Positions 1-10,366 of a stretch of DNA of 64,000 nt are shown here, piece by piece; the stretch's first letter is position 1; every line of letters begins with the position of its first letter. Below the pieces are notes generated by a model, which saw nothing but the letters and a program-made list of their open reading frames with translations, was not told where the DNA came from and made no database searches. Position numbers and translations under genes: made by a program. Source of the DNA: Bryopsis sp. KO-2023. Lineage: Eukaryota > Chlorophyta > Ulvophyceae > Bryopsidales > Bryopsidaceae. Location: contig BSYQ01000004.1 in the NCBI GenBank assembly GCA_030272585.1, forward strand, positions 2,232,001-2,296,000. Reading direction: 5' to 3'.

Positions 1-377
1 GGATAAACACTTATATGCTACAGGGTGCAGAAACCTTAGCAATGGTTTACACACGGTACTTTGACCAAATGTTGAAATCTCTAGGTGCCTTTCAGCGAGC
101 CACTACACCAAAAGTTTCATATCCGGTCAAGATTGAGATTGGAGAAACATCTCAAAGTTTGTGATCCCTTTCACAAAACCAAACCATCTTAAGGGTCAAG
201 ACACCTTCTCAAACCCGAGATAAAACCCCTTTTCATGGTGAACGCTTTTCCACATTGGCTACCTTGCCTTAGGAAAACAATATCTCACCCGTCGGCATTC
301 ACACATATGTGCGGAGATATTCAAATCAAATTTTGCCCATTCAATTTATTTCCCCTCTTTTGAGATCTCCTACTCTG
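1..377 (-). other. 3' flank of the Ty3/gypsy element, possible start of its 3' LTR
   Basis: This stretch follows the stop codon of the retroelement polyprotein. On the minus strand a purine-rich run, AAAAGAGGGGAAA (plus positions 349-361), lies about 17 bp past the stop and is a plausible polypurine tract. The sequence to its left would then begin the 3' LTR, which runs off the window. I compared it by eye with the region right of the polyprotein (5610-6750) and saw no match, so the LTRs are not demonstrated. Confidence 0.35.
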
Positions 378-3300
378 TCAATTGCGCTCTTTCGACCGAA
401 GGCGTTCACTTCGACGGATAACAATTGGCGGAGACAAGTCCGTCGACTTGATTTTGTTTTGGTATTCTTCTACCAATTCCCTAGCATTCTCCATATGCTC
501 TTCGGGTTCCCAAGTATTATGCTCATGTCCATAACCCATCCATTTGCACAAATACTCAGTTTTACGCTTTCGACCTATTCGCCGTACACGATGATCTAAA
601 AGCATCTCAACCTCATATTCCAACTCATCATCGAGTTCCACCGGCGGAGGAGGCTGAACTTTTCCATGCGCCCAATAAGGCTTCAACAAGCTCGCATGAA
701 AAACCGGATGAATTTTAAGATAGTTCGGTAAATCCAACCGAAAAGCTACCTTACCGATTTGATCCGAAATAGTAAAGGGTCCGATCCACTTCGGCATCAG
801 TTTTCGGGATCCTGGATGTTTTAGGCGGATATGCCGTGCATCCAACAACACCTTATCGCCTACTTTCACATCCACAGGACGTCTATGTCGATCAGCATAC
901 GCCTTCATCCTTTGACGTGCTGCCTCTAAACACCTTTTCGCCTTCACAATGCTATCTCTTATCGTTGTCGTCATTCTTTGTACAGCTGGCACCGCCATCT
1001 GCAGTGACGAGCTCTTTCTACTAGATCCACCTGGCCCGAATCCAGGCATCTGTGCCGTCGTAGCTGTCCAAGGATCACGACCGTAATTAAGGAAAAATGG
1101 TGTCTCACCAGTCGCTTCCGACTTGGAGTTATTCATAGCAAACTCGACAACTGGCAACAGTTCAGACCAATCACTGTGGCGTATCCCAACAAAATGTCTT
1201 AGGGTGTCTTCTAAGACTTTGTTCATTGCCTCAGTCTGCCCATCAGTGGTGGGATGAAAAGCAGTTGACATAGCCTGACTGATCTTCCAAGTATTACACA
1301 ATTCCGCAAAGAATCGTGATCTCCACCTGGGATCTCTGTCACTCACCAATGTCCTAGGAAGACCGTGTGAACGGAAGACATGTGATACAAAGAGTCTCGC
1401 TGTTTCTGCAGCATCACACTTCGTGTATGTTGCAGCGCATCTCACCATTTTCGTGAGTCGGTCCACGAAAACGAGGATCGCATCATAATGCTCAGCACCT
1501 GACTTGGGAAGCTCGACTATCAAGTCCATTGAAACACTCTCCCAACGAGCATCTGGTATCGGTAGAGGTTGCAACGAACCAGGAGGTTTGCCACGTCTCC
1601 ACTTGTTCCGTTGACAACTATCACAACCTTTGATAAAGGACAATATTTCCTTCTCTACCCCTGGCCACCAAAACCACTTCAACAAATTGTGTTTCGTCTT
1701 TTTGACACCAAAGTGTCCCGAATACACCGTTGAATGAAAATCTTTTATAATATCCAACCTGAGGCCATCAAAGTTTGGGATAACCACCCGTGTTCCATTC
1801 CACCAAAAGCCCGAGTCGAAACGACACATTGAAGCAGCGGATTCCAATGCATTGAACCACTCGTCTTTAGCGTACCCCTCAGATAATCGTCGCTGAAGAT
1901 CGATATTAGGCAAAGGAGAGAGAGCTGGGCTCTCCTCACCAAGGTGACTGAGTCGGCCACAATTGCTCACCGACTCCAACAAGACACTGATCTGCTGAGA
2001 ATACCGTACAGGATAGCGCGACAAGGGGTCTGCTACATTCGTCCTGCCTGGCTGGTATTCCCACTTGAATCGGTATCCCTGAAGACACTCAAGCCACCGC
2101 ACCGCTCTTCGAGACAACGTTACCTGGGAATGGAAAAATGTGTTGGGTTTGTGATCCACGATCACCTTAAACTCCATCACATCCAGGTAGCACCTCCACA
2201 ACTTCAAAGCATGGACAACAGCAAACATTTCTTTGTCTGATATTGACCATCTCAATTGTGCACCATGTAGCATTTTACTTTCAAATGCTATTGGTCGACC
2301 TTCTTGAAGTAATATTGCACCAATAGCCCAATCCGAGGCATCGGCAATAACTTCAAAAGGCTTACTGAAATCTGGCATTGCCAAGCAAGGTGCATGGGTC
2401 AGGGCTTCCTTAACTGCAACCATTGCTTTGCGACAATCCTCATTCCAGTCCCACTCCTTACTCTTCCTAAGTAAGTTCGTAAGTGGTCCGACCAATTTAC
2501 TGTATCCTTGAATGAACCGACGGAAGTAATTTGAAAGACCTAAGAAGGATCTCAACTCAGATATATTTTGTGGCTCTGGCCAATCAATGACCTTCTGAGT
2601 CTTGCGAGTATCTACCGCAATCCCTTCTTTGCTTATCACGAAGCCAAGATAATGCAATGCATCCTTAAAGAAATCACACTTTGATCTCTTCAAGAAGAGC
2701 TTGTGCTCTCTCAAACGATCCATGACCTTTTTGAGATGCATGATGTGGTCTTTCTCATTCCTCGAATACACAAGTATATCATCAAGATAGATAAGGACGT
2801 ACTTCCCTATCATCCCATGAAATACACGGTTCATCCATGTTTGGAATATCGCTGGTGCATTCGTCAAACCCATCGGTAAGACACGATATTCAAACAATCC
2901 AAAGGGCGTCTTGAAAGCCGTTTTAGCCTGGTCCTCAGCTTTGACACGAAGCTGCCAGTAACCAGCTTTCAAATCAAGGGCGGAAAAGTACCTCGCACCT
3001 TGTAACTGATCCAAGAGGTCATCAATACGTGGGATAGGGTATTGATTTTTGACTGTTAACTTATTCAAACCTCTATAGTCCACACACATTCTTTTTGTCC
3101 CATCCGGTTTGGGTACAAACAAGACTGGTGCTCCCCATGGACTACACGACGGTTGAATAAGTCCCTTAGCCAACATATCCGATATTTGATCCTCAATTTC
3201 CTTACGCTCTCCGGGCGTATAGCGAAATATAGGACGACTCACAGGATTCGCTCCCGGTATCAGATCTATAGAAGCATCATACTCTCTAGAGGGTGGACAC

Positions 3301-5609
3301 GAGGCCAATTCATTCGCAAACCGATCCTCGTATTCATCCAATATAGGAGCCAACATGTTCTCCAACGTTGCTTTCTCAACATGATCACCGTGTGCGGATT
3401 TTACCACATCCTCTAGTGATCCACGTTCACGAAACAACGCATTAGGAGACCCATGTTCCTCCCCCTCAAGAGGTGGCGTGACCTCACGCACCAAGACAAG
3501 GAATGGAGTGATCCGATCATCACGAAGACATCGTTTCACTTGTTTAATGGAAAGAAATGGAGTAACCGTATGAACACAACGATCACTACGATTTCGAGCC
3601 GAAATAGTATGATGGATCGTAACTCGACGTCCACGAGTTGACAACAACGAACAACTGTTATGAAGGAAATCCATATGAGCACAATGGTCCTTCAACCAAA
3701 CATCTCCAAGATAAAGGTCAAAGTGAGGAGCACTGATCACCAAGCACTCTAACTTTTCACGAAGACCTTGTATCCGAAGAGGAACTGTGGTTTTACCAGA
3801 ACAAGTCAATGGTGTACCATCAGCCATTTGAACAGTTGTATCACTTTGAGCTTGGTATGAGATACCACAAGCCTCACAAAATTGTTGGGAAATATAGGCC
3901 GAACCAGCCGCACCCGAATCCAACAATATATGAGCTGGAGTATCAAAGATACGTCCCTCGAAAACCATAGACATAGTTATGATCTCCTTGTCAATTGTGG
4001 GTTCCACAATTCGAGGCACAGGAGCATCATAATACACATCAAATGGTTGGGAAAATGGTATCTTACGAGCTCTCTCAAATAAGAATGCCCCTTTCCGATA
4101 TTGTGCTATCAAGCGCATGCTATCAAACACACGAAAAGCTTTGCGCATCTTATGAGGTACCAAGACACAAGCACTTGTTGTCATTGGTGCTCTTTTCTTA
4201 CACTTGAGATAGTGCTTAAGGAAAGCATTCATTTGTGCCTTTCCTGGGTTGAGCCACACATGCTCGCCCGACACATCACACGTAAGAAAATCTTCACAAG
4301 ATCTTTTACAAGCATCAACCGGAAAACAACCTCCAGAAGAATCGAACGTAAACTTCCGTCCCGTTCTCTCTTCGAGTCTTTCAAGTTCTCGCTTGATCAT
4401 CTTGCGATGAACACCATGATCCATCTGATCATTCACCTTCTTTTCATTTCTGCACGAAAATTTCTTTTCGTCAGTAGAAGCATGAATTTTCATTTCCTCA
4501 TCGATCATTGCATTTGAGGGTTCCACTACCTCATCAATATGCACATGACTCTCGATAGGAGATAAGACATTGATCGCCAAATCGCTCACCTTGCCTTTCC
4601 CACCACACTTGTGTGACACATCCCATGGAGCACCACAAGTGAAGCAAAGCTTTTGTGCTATCCTTCTAGCACGCTCCTCCGGGGAAAGCTTTGTGCCGCG
4701 AACCGTACCCTTCGCTTTCTTACTAGCGTTCGGGTTCGCTTGCCCACTGGTAAATGATGGTCTAGTCTTTGCTTTCTTTGAAGTCTTGTATCCATACAAG
4801 TCTTCCCCACGACCATGAACATTCCCGGATTTATTCTTAATCACAGGGATCCGCTCATCATGGGTTACTCCTTTTGCAAGGACATGATTTCGAAGATCGT
4901 TGTAGATCGTCCAAGGTTTCCCATGAACATCTGTCTCGACCGACGACTTCAATGCCGGATGCAAATTATGGAGTAAAAAGAAGCATTTACTCGCTTCATC
5001 CACCGGAATACGACGAAGTTTAAACAAATCATCTACGAATCTGACAAATTCATTCGTATTCACTTTGCGCTCAAGGTGATCACGACATGAAATGAGTTTC
5101 TTTGTAATGGCATAATCCGATGCCATTTCCCCGAAACTACCGTCACTCATCGTCTCACAGATTTGTTTCCAAGAAACTTCACCTTTTTCCAAGGACTCTG
5201 ATGACACTCTAGCCGCCAAATGTTTTTGTGCAGCTCTACCGAAAAACGTGGGAGCAACCTTTCCCCATCGTTCTTGGTTGATACCAGCTGCCACAAAGTA
5301 GACAGTAAGACTACTCTGGAATTCTTTCCAGGGTATCTTTCCATCATATTTTTCTGGCTTAGCTACTTGAGATGTCATACCACGCGGCCCACCATCATTT
5401 CCAGATTTCCCAATGTCTATCGACTCATCCTCGTCCATTTTATCCTTATCTTTGGAACTTTCAGGGTCAGGTAATTTCATTACCAAATCTGCCAACAGCC
5501 CTTCCATTTCTGTAAGCCTTTCTTCTAAATCCTTGGTCTTAGGAGGGGGTTCCACCTCTGCCTCCTTTTCACTGGTATGACTACTCTTGTCATTACCATC
5601 CATGGCCAA
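378..5609 (-). CDS. Ty3/gypsy chromovirus Gag-Pol polyprotein, intact
   Basis: This is a single 1743-residue ORF with the Ty3/gypsy domain order. A Gag-like region covers about residues 80-260. A variant zinc knuckle follows (C322-x2-C325-x7-H333-x-C335). The aspartic protease has DSG at 564-566, and the reverse transcriptase has YLDD at 941-944. RNase H, with an IADAS motif, follows the RT. The integrase has an HHCC-type zinc region ending CDSCQ, then the catalytic Asp (SMDL), Asp (SDRDP) and Glu (GQTE). A C-terminal chromodomain (YLCKWMGYG, NTWEPEE) places it among the chromoviruses, whose chromodomain is known to steer integration to chromatin marks. Gag and Pol are fused without frameshift or stop, so the copy may be recent. 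Residues about 415-510, between zinc knuckle and protease, form a Cys-rich segment I do not recognise. The LTRs and primer-binding site were not resolved. Identity as a gypsy element is secure. Confidence 0.95.
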   Translation of the reverse strand: MAMDGNDKSSHTSEKEAEVEPPPKTKDLEERLTEMEGLLADLVMKLPDPESSKDKDKMDEDESIDIGKSGNDGGPRGMTSQVAKPEKYDGKIPWKEFQSSLTVYFVAAGINQERWGKVAPTFFGRAAQKHLAARVSSESLEKGEVSWKQICETMSDGSFGEMASDYAITKKLISCRDHLERKVNTNEFVRFVDDLFKLRRIPVDEASKCFFLLHNLHPALKSSVETDVHGKPWTIYNDLRNHVLAKGVTHDERIPVIKNKSGNVHGRGEDLYGYKTSKKAKTRPSFTSGQANPNASKKAKGTVRGTKLSPEERARRIAQKLCFTCGAPWDVSHKCGGKGKVSDLAINVLSPIESHVHIDEVVEPSNAMIDEEMKIHASTDEKKFSCRNEKKVNDQMDHGVHRKMIKRELERLEERTGRKFTFDSSGGCFPVDACKRSCEDFLTCDVSGEHVWLNPGKAQMNAFLKHYLKCKKRAPMTTSACVLVPHKMRKAFRVFDSMRLIAQYRKGAFLFERARKIPFSQPFDVYYDAPVPRIVEPTIDKEIITMSMVFEGRIFDTPAHILLDSGAAGSAYISQQFCEACGISYQAQSDTTVQMADGTPLTCSGKTTVPLRIQGLREKLECLVISAPHFDLYLGDVWLKDHCAHMDFLHNSCSLLSTRGRRVTIHHTISARNRSDRCVHTVTPFLSIKQVKRCLRDDRITPFLVLVREVTPPLEGEEHGSPNALFRERGSLEDVVKSAHGDHVEKATLENMLAPILDEYEDRFANELASCPPSREYDASIDLIPGANPVSRPIFRYTPGERKEIEDQISDMLAKGLIQPSCSPWGAPVLFVPKPDGTKRMCVDYRGLNKLTVKNQYPIPRIDDLLDQLQGARYFSALDLKAGYWQLRVKAEDQAKTAFKTPFGLFEYRVLPMGLTNAPAIFQTWMNRVFHGMIGKYVLIYLDDILVYSRNEKDHIMHLKKVMDRLREHKLFLKRSKCDFFKDALHYLGFVISKEGIAVDTRKTQKVIDWPEPQNISELRSFLGLSNYFRRFIQGYSKLVGPLTNLLRKSKEWDWNEDCRKAMVAVKEALTHAPCLAMPDFSKPFEVIADASDWAIGAILLQEGRPIAFESKMLHGAQLRWSISDKEMFAVVHALKLWRCYLDVMEFKVIVDHKPNTFFHSQVTLSRRAVRWLECLQGYRFKWEYQPGRTNVADPLSRYPVRYSQQISVLLESVSNCGRLSHLGEESPALSPLPNIDLQRRLSEGYAKDEWFNALESAASMCRFDSGFWWNGTRVVIPNFDGLRLDIIKDFHSTVYSGHFGVKKTKHNLLKWFWWPGVEKEILSFIKGCDSCQRNKWRRGKPPGSLQPLPIPDARWESVSMDLIVELPKSGAEHYDAILVFVDRLTKMVRCAATYTKCDAAETARLFVSHVFRSHGLPRTLVSDRDPRWRSRFFAELCNTWKISQAMSTAFHPTTDGQTEAMNKVLEDTLRHFVGIRHSDWSELLPVVEFAMNNSKSEATGETPFFLNYGRDPWTATTAQMPGFGPGGSSRKSSSLQMAVPAVQRMTTTIRDSIVKAKRCLEAARQRMKAYADRHRRPVDVKVGDKVLLDARHIRLKHPGSRKLMPKWIGPFTISDQIGKVAFRLDLPNYLKIHPVFHASLLKPYWAHGKVQPPPPVELDDELEYEVEMLLDHRVRRIGRKRKTEYLCKWMGYGHEHNTWEPEEHMENARELVEEYQNKIKSTDLSPPIVIRRSERLRSKERN

Positions 5610-6750
5610 AGACTCCTACCAGAAAAATTCGAATTACACTGTAAGTGCGTTCAGTGTCACACTGTTCGACGTTTGCCACGACTGACGTCGCGCACAAACC
5701 ACAGTCGAACTTGAAACGACCTGTTCTGTCACACACTCTGTCGACTTTTGCCACGACTGGCGTCGCGCGAAAGCCACAGGCGAACTTAAAACGACGTGGA
5801 GGTTAACGATTTCAAGGTACTCTTACCAAAATAAGAGCCCAATCGCGCCCCTGCAGTTGCCAAGAAGGCACACCGCCGACAAAAGAAAACCGATAGTCGC
5901 ACCAAAACGAAGTCGCGTTTGGCGCCAGTACCACAGTCGACGAAAAAAAACGACTGTCACCTCGCCAAAACGACGACCACTTTAGGTAAGTACCAAAATC
6001 GATTTCAACGCCAACAGCGTAACAAATTGACCTGCGTTACTCTTGTCGTTTCTCACACTTCAGAATTCGAATTCGAATTTGTCATTCCTGGCAAAAACTG
6101 ACGACCCCTGTAGCCTTTTTCGACCCAACGACCTAGCCACCCAACCACCCTCTGGAAAAACGTCGAGCTAAGTCGACTAGCTTTAATAAAGCACGTCCAG
6201 AGTGCTGGCGACCTCGCAAGAAGTGGTCGAAACCCCAAAGAAAGTCGAGATCTCCACTCTCACACTTTCTGAAAATGGGATCTAAAGCTACAAACGTCAA
6301 GCGACCCTACAGAAACCTTTTCCGACACGGGCTAGCTTCTAAACGACTCTATACCACTACCCTAAGGTTCCCTACGACCTCTTTTCACGTCAACCGAACC
6401 GGACGACCTCCCACAAACAAATCAAGAAATTCCAAAGGCCCTGTAAGACCCTTCCTCAACTTGGCCGACACGGGCGACCACTCACAACCAACTCGAAACA
6501 CTTTTTTAAGGTCCTCTATGACCTTCTTTCAAGCATACCGTGGCGGACGACCGCTCACCACCAACGATCCCAAAGAAAAACAAAAATCTCAAAGGTAAGA
6601 GTAAGTCACCTTTACCCCAAAGCGCACACCTTCGCCAAGGGCGTTTCCTTACTCGACAAGAAGCGCTCCCTCCTTGTTGTCCTTCCTTTTCCTTTCCCTT
6701 CGCTCCGAAACCAAATGTTGTGCTGCTTGACTTTCAGTGGCAGTGAAAGT
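5610..6750 (-). repeat. CGAC-rich region upstream of the gypsy ORF (leader and/or 5' LTR)
   Basis: About 1.1 kb without a supportable gene. It is densely strewn with CGAC tetramers. A unit of roughly 80 bp is imperfectly repeated at 5660-5745 and 5745-5805, with a shared core GCCACGACTGRCGTCGCGC. Looser CGACC-rich copies continue to about 6560. On the retroelement strand this is immediately 5' of gag, so it should be leader or 5' LTR. A TGG-starting stretch just before the ATG (about 5615-5629) is a weak primer-binding-site candidate. No boundary was proved. Confidence 0.4.
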
Positions 6751-6813
6751 CTTCCTCTAGAATTTCAGAACTCCAGAAAGAGTGTACCAACGCCTTTTAT
6801 GGACGTTGCTAGT

Positions 6814-6875
6814 ACACATGGTAGCAATCACCATACTTGGTGATTGGACCCTGCTACCACCGTGTGGGGACAGAT
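6814..6875. repeat. nested inverted repeat (hairpin) beside a GTGAC-rich tract
   Basis: Two nested complementary pairs are readable: TGGTAGCA with TGCTACCA on the outside, and ATCACCA with TTGGTGAT on the inside, with ACAC/GTGT at the edges. The next 85 bp (6876-6960) is full of GTGAC/GTCAC half-sites and includes a TGACGTCA palindrome near 6950. It abuts the broken LINE fragment. It may be a transposon end or a repeat. No function is assigned. Confidence 0.45.
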
Positions 6876-6954
6876 GCAAATGTGTCACGACAGGTGACAC
6901 ACGTGACGACACACATGTACACGTGGCGACACACCGTGACACACGCGTGTGACG

Positions 6955-7378
6955 TCATAACAGACACTGTGCTAAAACATAATCAATATGCGGCAAAAAA
7001 GGATGATGAGAACTTGATGGTAACCGAATTCCTAAATATGTATGGTCCTCTGAAATTGGTATAGAATGCTCATGAAAATGAAAAGAAGAAGACATAAGCT
7101 GCTGAAAAAAAACCATCATAATCGTTTTGGAAAAGTTTAAACCAATTCCCGAATATTGTTCCCATTCAATCAAAACCTGCAACACTTCCTTTACCCCAGA
7201 CCAACAATGTCCTGGTATCCCCGTATCATCTGCAAACATCATACATGGAATGGTCTCCCCACCCAAGGAAGGAGCAGCAATCCTCGAGTTCAATAAATCT
7301 TGGAGTGACTCCTGATACAGGCTATATAAAGAAGGACTTGATGGACAACCCTGTAAAACCCCGGCCCGAAGAGGTATC
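6955..7378 (-). pseudogene. fragment of a LINE (non-LTR) reverse transcriptase
   Basis: On the minus strand, codons upstream of 7293 read VLQGCPSSPSLYSLY, matching the non-LTR RT motif RQGCPLSPxLF. They lead into MMFADDTGI, the FADD catalytic motif. Further on are GIGLNFSKT and YLGIRL, which follow the catalytic box in LINE reverse transcriptases. Only the middle of the RT survives. The 5' side stops exactly where the dispersed repeat at 7379 begins, and the 3' side runs into the GTGAC-rich tract. The fragment is dead. Confidence 0.8.
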
Positions 7379-7955
7379 GAGACGTTTGGATGGACCCCGC
7401 TTTTCCTATCCCCAATTATTGATCATTCGCTCGGAAACTTTTTGACGGCTAACCGGTTTCACGGTGATTATAGCCTCTCGCCTTTTTCCAATGAGCTCAC
7501 TATGGCCGTCGAAACGGGAGTGCAAGGTACTCGGGGGGTCGGTCCTTATAACTTGCCGGGTTGGAACTCCCGTCGACTCTTTACACCCAGAAAGAGGAGC
7601 GAGCTACGTAACGCAAGGACCTGGCGAGATCGATTCGAGCGCACGTATTGGAAAGTTGATTGACCATGATTAGTAAGAACGGGTCGCTTGATTGATTAGA
7701 TATTATCTTTTTCCTCCTGACGTTTTTGGTTTCGTGCGGGATCATGCGGGATGATGCGATTTCCCGACGCACACGGATCATCCGATCATCCGATTTGATC
7801 TTGATCCCCGTAATTTAGCATTCAATTTTAGCCCTCGTCGACAGCGAATCGCTGCGCAACGACGAGAGATATGTTATGTATTCAATCACATTCGTTGCTT
7901 GTTGTTTATTCGAATAATATAAAAAAATTAAAATTCGTAAAGAGAAGACTTTGCT
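7379..7955 (+). repeat. dispersed repeat A, copy 1 (uninterrupted)
   Basis: This 577-bp unit recurs in inverted orientation at 27702-28849. Similarity starts at GAGACGTTTGG (7379) and ends at AGACTTTGCT (7955) in both copies, and flanking DNA differs. Copy 2 carries a 573-bp transposon that copy 1 lacks. No long ORF is shared. A region around 7555-7650 vaguely resembles a tRNA (see copy 2) but does not fold as one. The element type is unknown; a solo LTR or a short non-autonomous element are possibilities. Confidence 0.8.
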
Positions 7956-8078
7956 GGAAACTTCGGTCATATCAAACACAATCCATAAAGATTCCCAACC
8001 CATTACATATAAAAGATACATTTATACCTTATATTTAATTATACCTTGTGTTTTTTTAACACACCAAAAAAAAGCACA

Positions 8079-10366
8079 TTATGAATCCACAAGCTTGTCT
8101 TTGAAAAAGTCCCCGGTCAACTTTTGGGCCTGCTTTGCCTGCTCCATTGGGGAAATCTCTCCGATTCCACACTCAGTTCCCAGAAGCCAAATCTTAGGGT
8201 CCCACTCCAACAAGCAATGATTCACCCCTTCGAGTTCTTTCAGAGCGACGTTGGGCTCCACCAGACTGGCAAAATACTCCGCATGAGAAGGCAATGCTGT
8301 GAGATCGGCGGAGCCACTGATGATTAGGTAATCAACCCCCTGAAGTTCACCCAAGTCTGACTCCCCAGCCAAATCACAAATTCCAGCAAAGGGAAAACAA
8401 CCGGGTTGAAGGGGAACCACCGCTCGCACGCCAATCCCCAAATCCACAGCCCTTCTTGCAGCAGGGAATGTCATTGCACCTCCAAAGGAATGTCCTGCAG
8501 TTTTTTTTTTTGACTCATTGAGTTACTGCATGTGCTTCATCAAAAGAAAAAAAAATCTCCTAAAAACTGCAAATCGGTAGAAACTCCACTAGGAATACAG
8601 GTCGCTTACTCGCATATGTGGCTTTCGAAACCAGGTTTTCTTCTTTCAAATGGATTAAATCACCGCCTCATCCCCCCCCCCAAAAAAAAAAAAAAACTAA
8701 ACTAAATAGACTGAAATGAAATGTAATGTAATGGATAAATATAAAAAGCCCTGAAACCAGTGTTGAGAGGCATGTTTCTTAAAAAACACAAGAAAGATGG
8801 GGCCGAGGGAAATTATCCTCCGCACCTGCAATCCCAGCCTTGGTACTGTCCACCCGCTTGTGCAAAAAGGACCCAGAATTCCACCCTTCCTTCTTGAGAT
8901 ACAGCAATCCAAAGGCCATATCATCCGCCCAGGCCTCCGAAAATGCCCGGTCATTTGAGCCTCTGATCGCAGCAGTGGATTCCTGGGAAATCACCACCAT
9001 CCCAAAAGATGCCAAATGGCTCATCATCAACATAAAAACTTGGGGGCCCGCATTAAAACCTGGCGAAAATTCCACGATCGGGAATTTCCCTCCATGTTTT
9101 GCAAGCACTGGGCTCCCCACCGCCCCAGTTTCCGGATCGATGTTTTTTTCCAGGTTCTTATCGGAGGGGTAGAAGACCAAGGCCTGGAAGGTGGTGGGTG
9201 TGGAGAAATCGTTGACCAGGATGGATTCGGAGGGTCGAGTTACATTGACTGCTGTGTAACTGGTTGAGTAGGGTCCAGAGGGAGGGGGGGTGAACAGCTC
9301 GCGGAAAGAAGGAAATTCCTCAGGGTCGGTGTTTGCTGCTCCTTGAAAGAATTTGGGATTTATGGTGAAGCCAGCGGTTCGAGGGACCCCCTGACAGACT
9401 GGGGAAGCGGCGAGCGCCCCAGGCAGCATCATGGGATCCGAAACCTCGGGGATTGGAAAAGTTATATCACACTTCGTTGCCTGGATGAAACCGAGAGTGA
9501 ATGGAAGGAGGGCAGGGCTCAAAGCAACCTGAATGGGAAAAGCAAAGAACAGTTCTGAAGCAGTTTAATGTCAATGTCAATCCATAAAAAGCAAACTTAC
9601 TTCAGAACTGTGGGCTAAAGTAAAGAAAAAAGGGAAGAAATCAACTTTTGGCATGTGCAATCGTCTTAATTCTGACATGTCCATCAGTCTGACCAGCATA
9701 GAAAGGAAGGGGTATTGGGGGGGGGGGGTTAGTCTCACCCTATCTTGGCATAGGCATTTTCCTTGGTCCTCTTGAACGAAAGCTTTTATTGCACCACAGC
9801 ACAGGTCTGAATCAAGGCTTCCCCCTTTGGGATCCATGCAAGCAGGAATCATCAAGACCAAAAAATGATAGAGGCAAACCCAGTCCGTGGTCTTTTCAAC
9901 GAAGCTTGCATAAGGTTTGGAATCCACCCAAGCTCCATAGCCAGTCACAGCACTTTCAAAATCAGTGGGATCCAACTCAACAGGATCCACTCCTTCACCG
10001 AAGCATATCTGCACACCAACAAACTCGTTTTATAGCCATTTCTTCCAAAAAAACGAAATGTTCAGCAAACTTTTTCCCCCATTTTCTATCTAAAAAGGGA
10101 TGTCAGACGACACTGAGATTGGCACAGTAAAGTTGCCTTTTTTAATTTATATAAAAAATTAACGTTTTTCCTTGGTGAGTAGGAGTTTCCTGTTGCTGCT
10201 TGCTATGGGGGAAATTCGATCCATGGCAAATTCTTTCTCCTCCAAGTCTGTATTTTCTGCAGCTCATCGAAACAGCGTAACGCTGTGGTTTGGAAAGACG
10301 TTACGGCACCTCAAAGACACACGGAACCAGCATCGCAAACGAAAGAAGGATTCTCCATCTCAGCAT
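8079..10366 (-). CDS. secreted chlorophyllase-like alpha/beta hydrolase with an N-terminal eight-cysteine segment (left copy)
   Basis: Four exons: 10310-10366, 9739-10008, 8826-9528 and 8079-8494, giving 481 residues. All junctions are GT-AG, and exon lengths are identical to the right copy at 32025-34905. Exon 1 is a signal peptide (MLRWRILLSFAMLVP). Exon 2 and the start of exon 3 carry Cys spaced C-x11-C-x12-CC-x13-CxC-x22-C-x25-C, resembling the plant lipid-transfer/2S-albumin motif. Exons 3-4 form an alpha/beta hydrolase. FSPGFNAG fits the oxyanion-loop position, the nucleophile is in GHSFGGA (Ser346), and likely acid and base are Asp407 and His436 (GVNHC). The pattern around the nucleophile resembles chlorophyllase and PAF-acetylhydrolase families, so the substrate is probably an ester or lipid. 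The hydrolase fold is secure. The lipid-transfer analogy is inference, and the true substrate is unknown. Confidence 0.82.

Noticed and set aside
1-6750. Paired LTRs of the gypsy element
   Set aside because: I compared 1-348 (minus strand) with the right flank and saw no shared block. The 3' LTR probably extends beyond position 1.
6870-6960. Regular GTGACAC words as a CRISPR-like array
   Set aside because: Spacing is irregular, repeats are only 5-8 bp, and the genome is eukaryotic.
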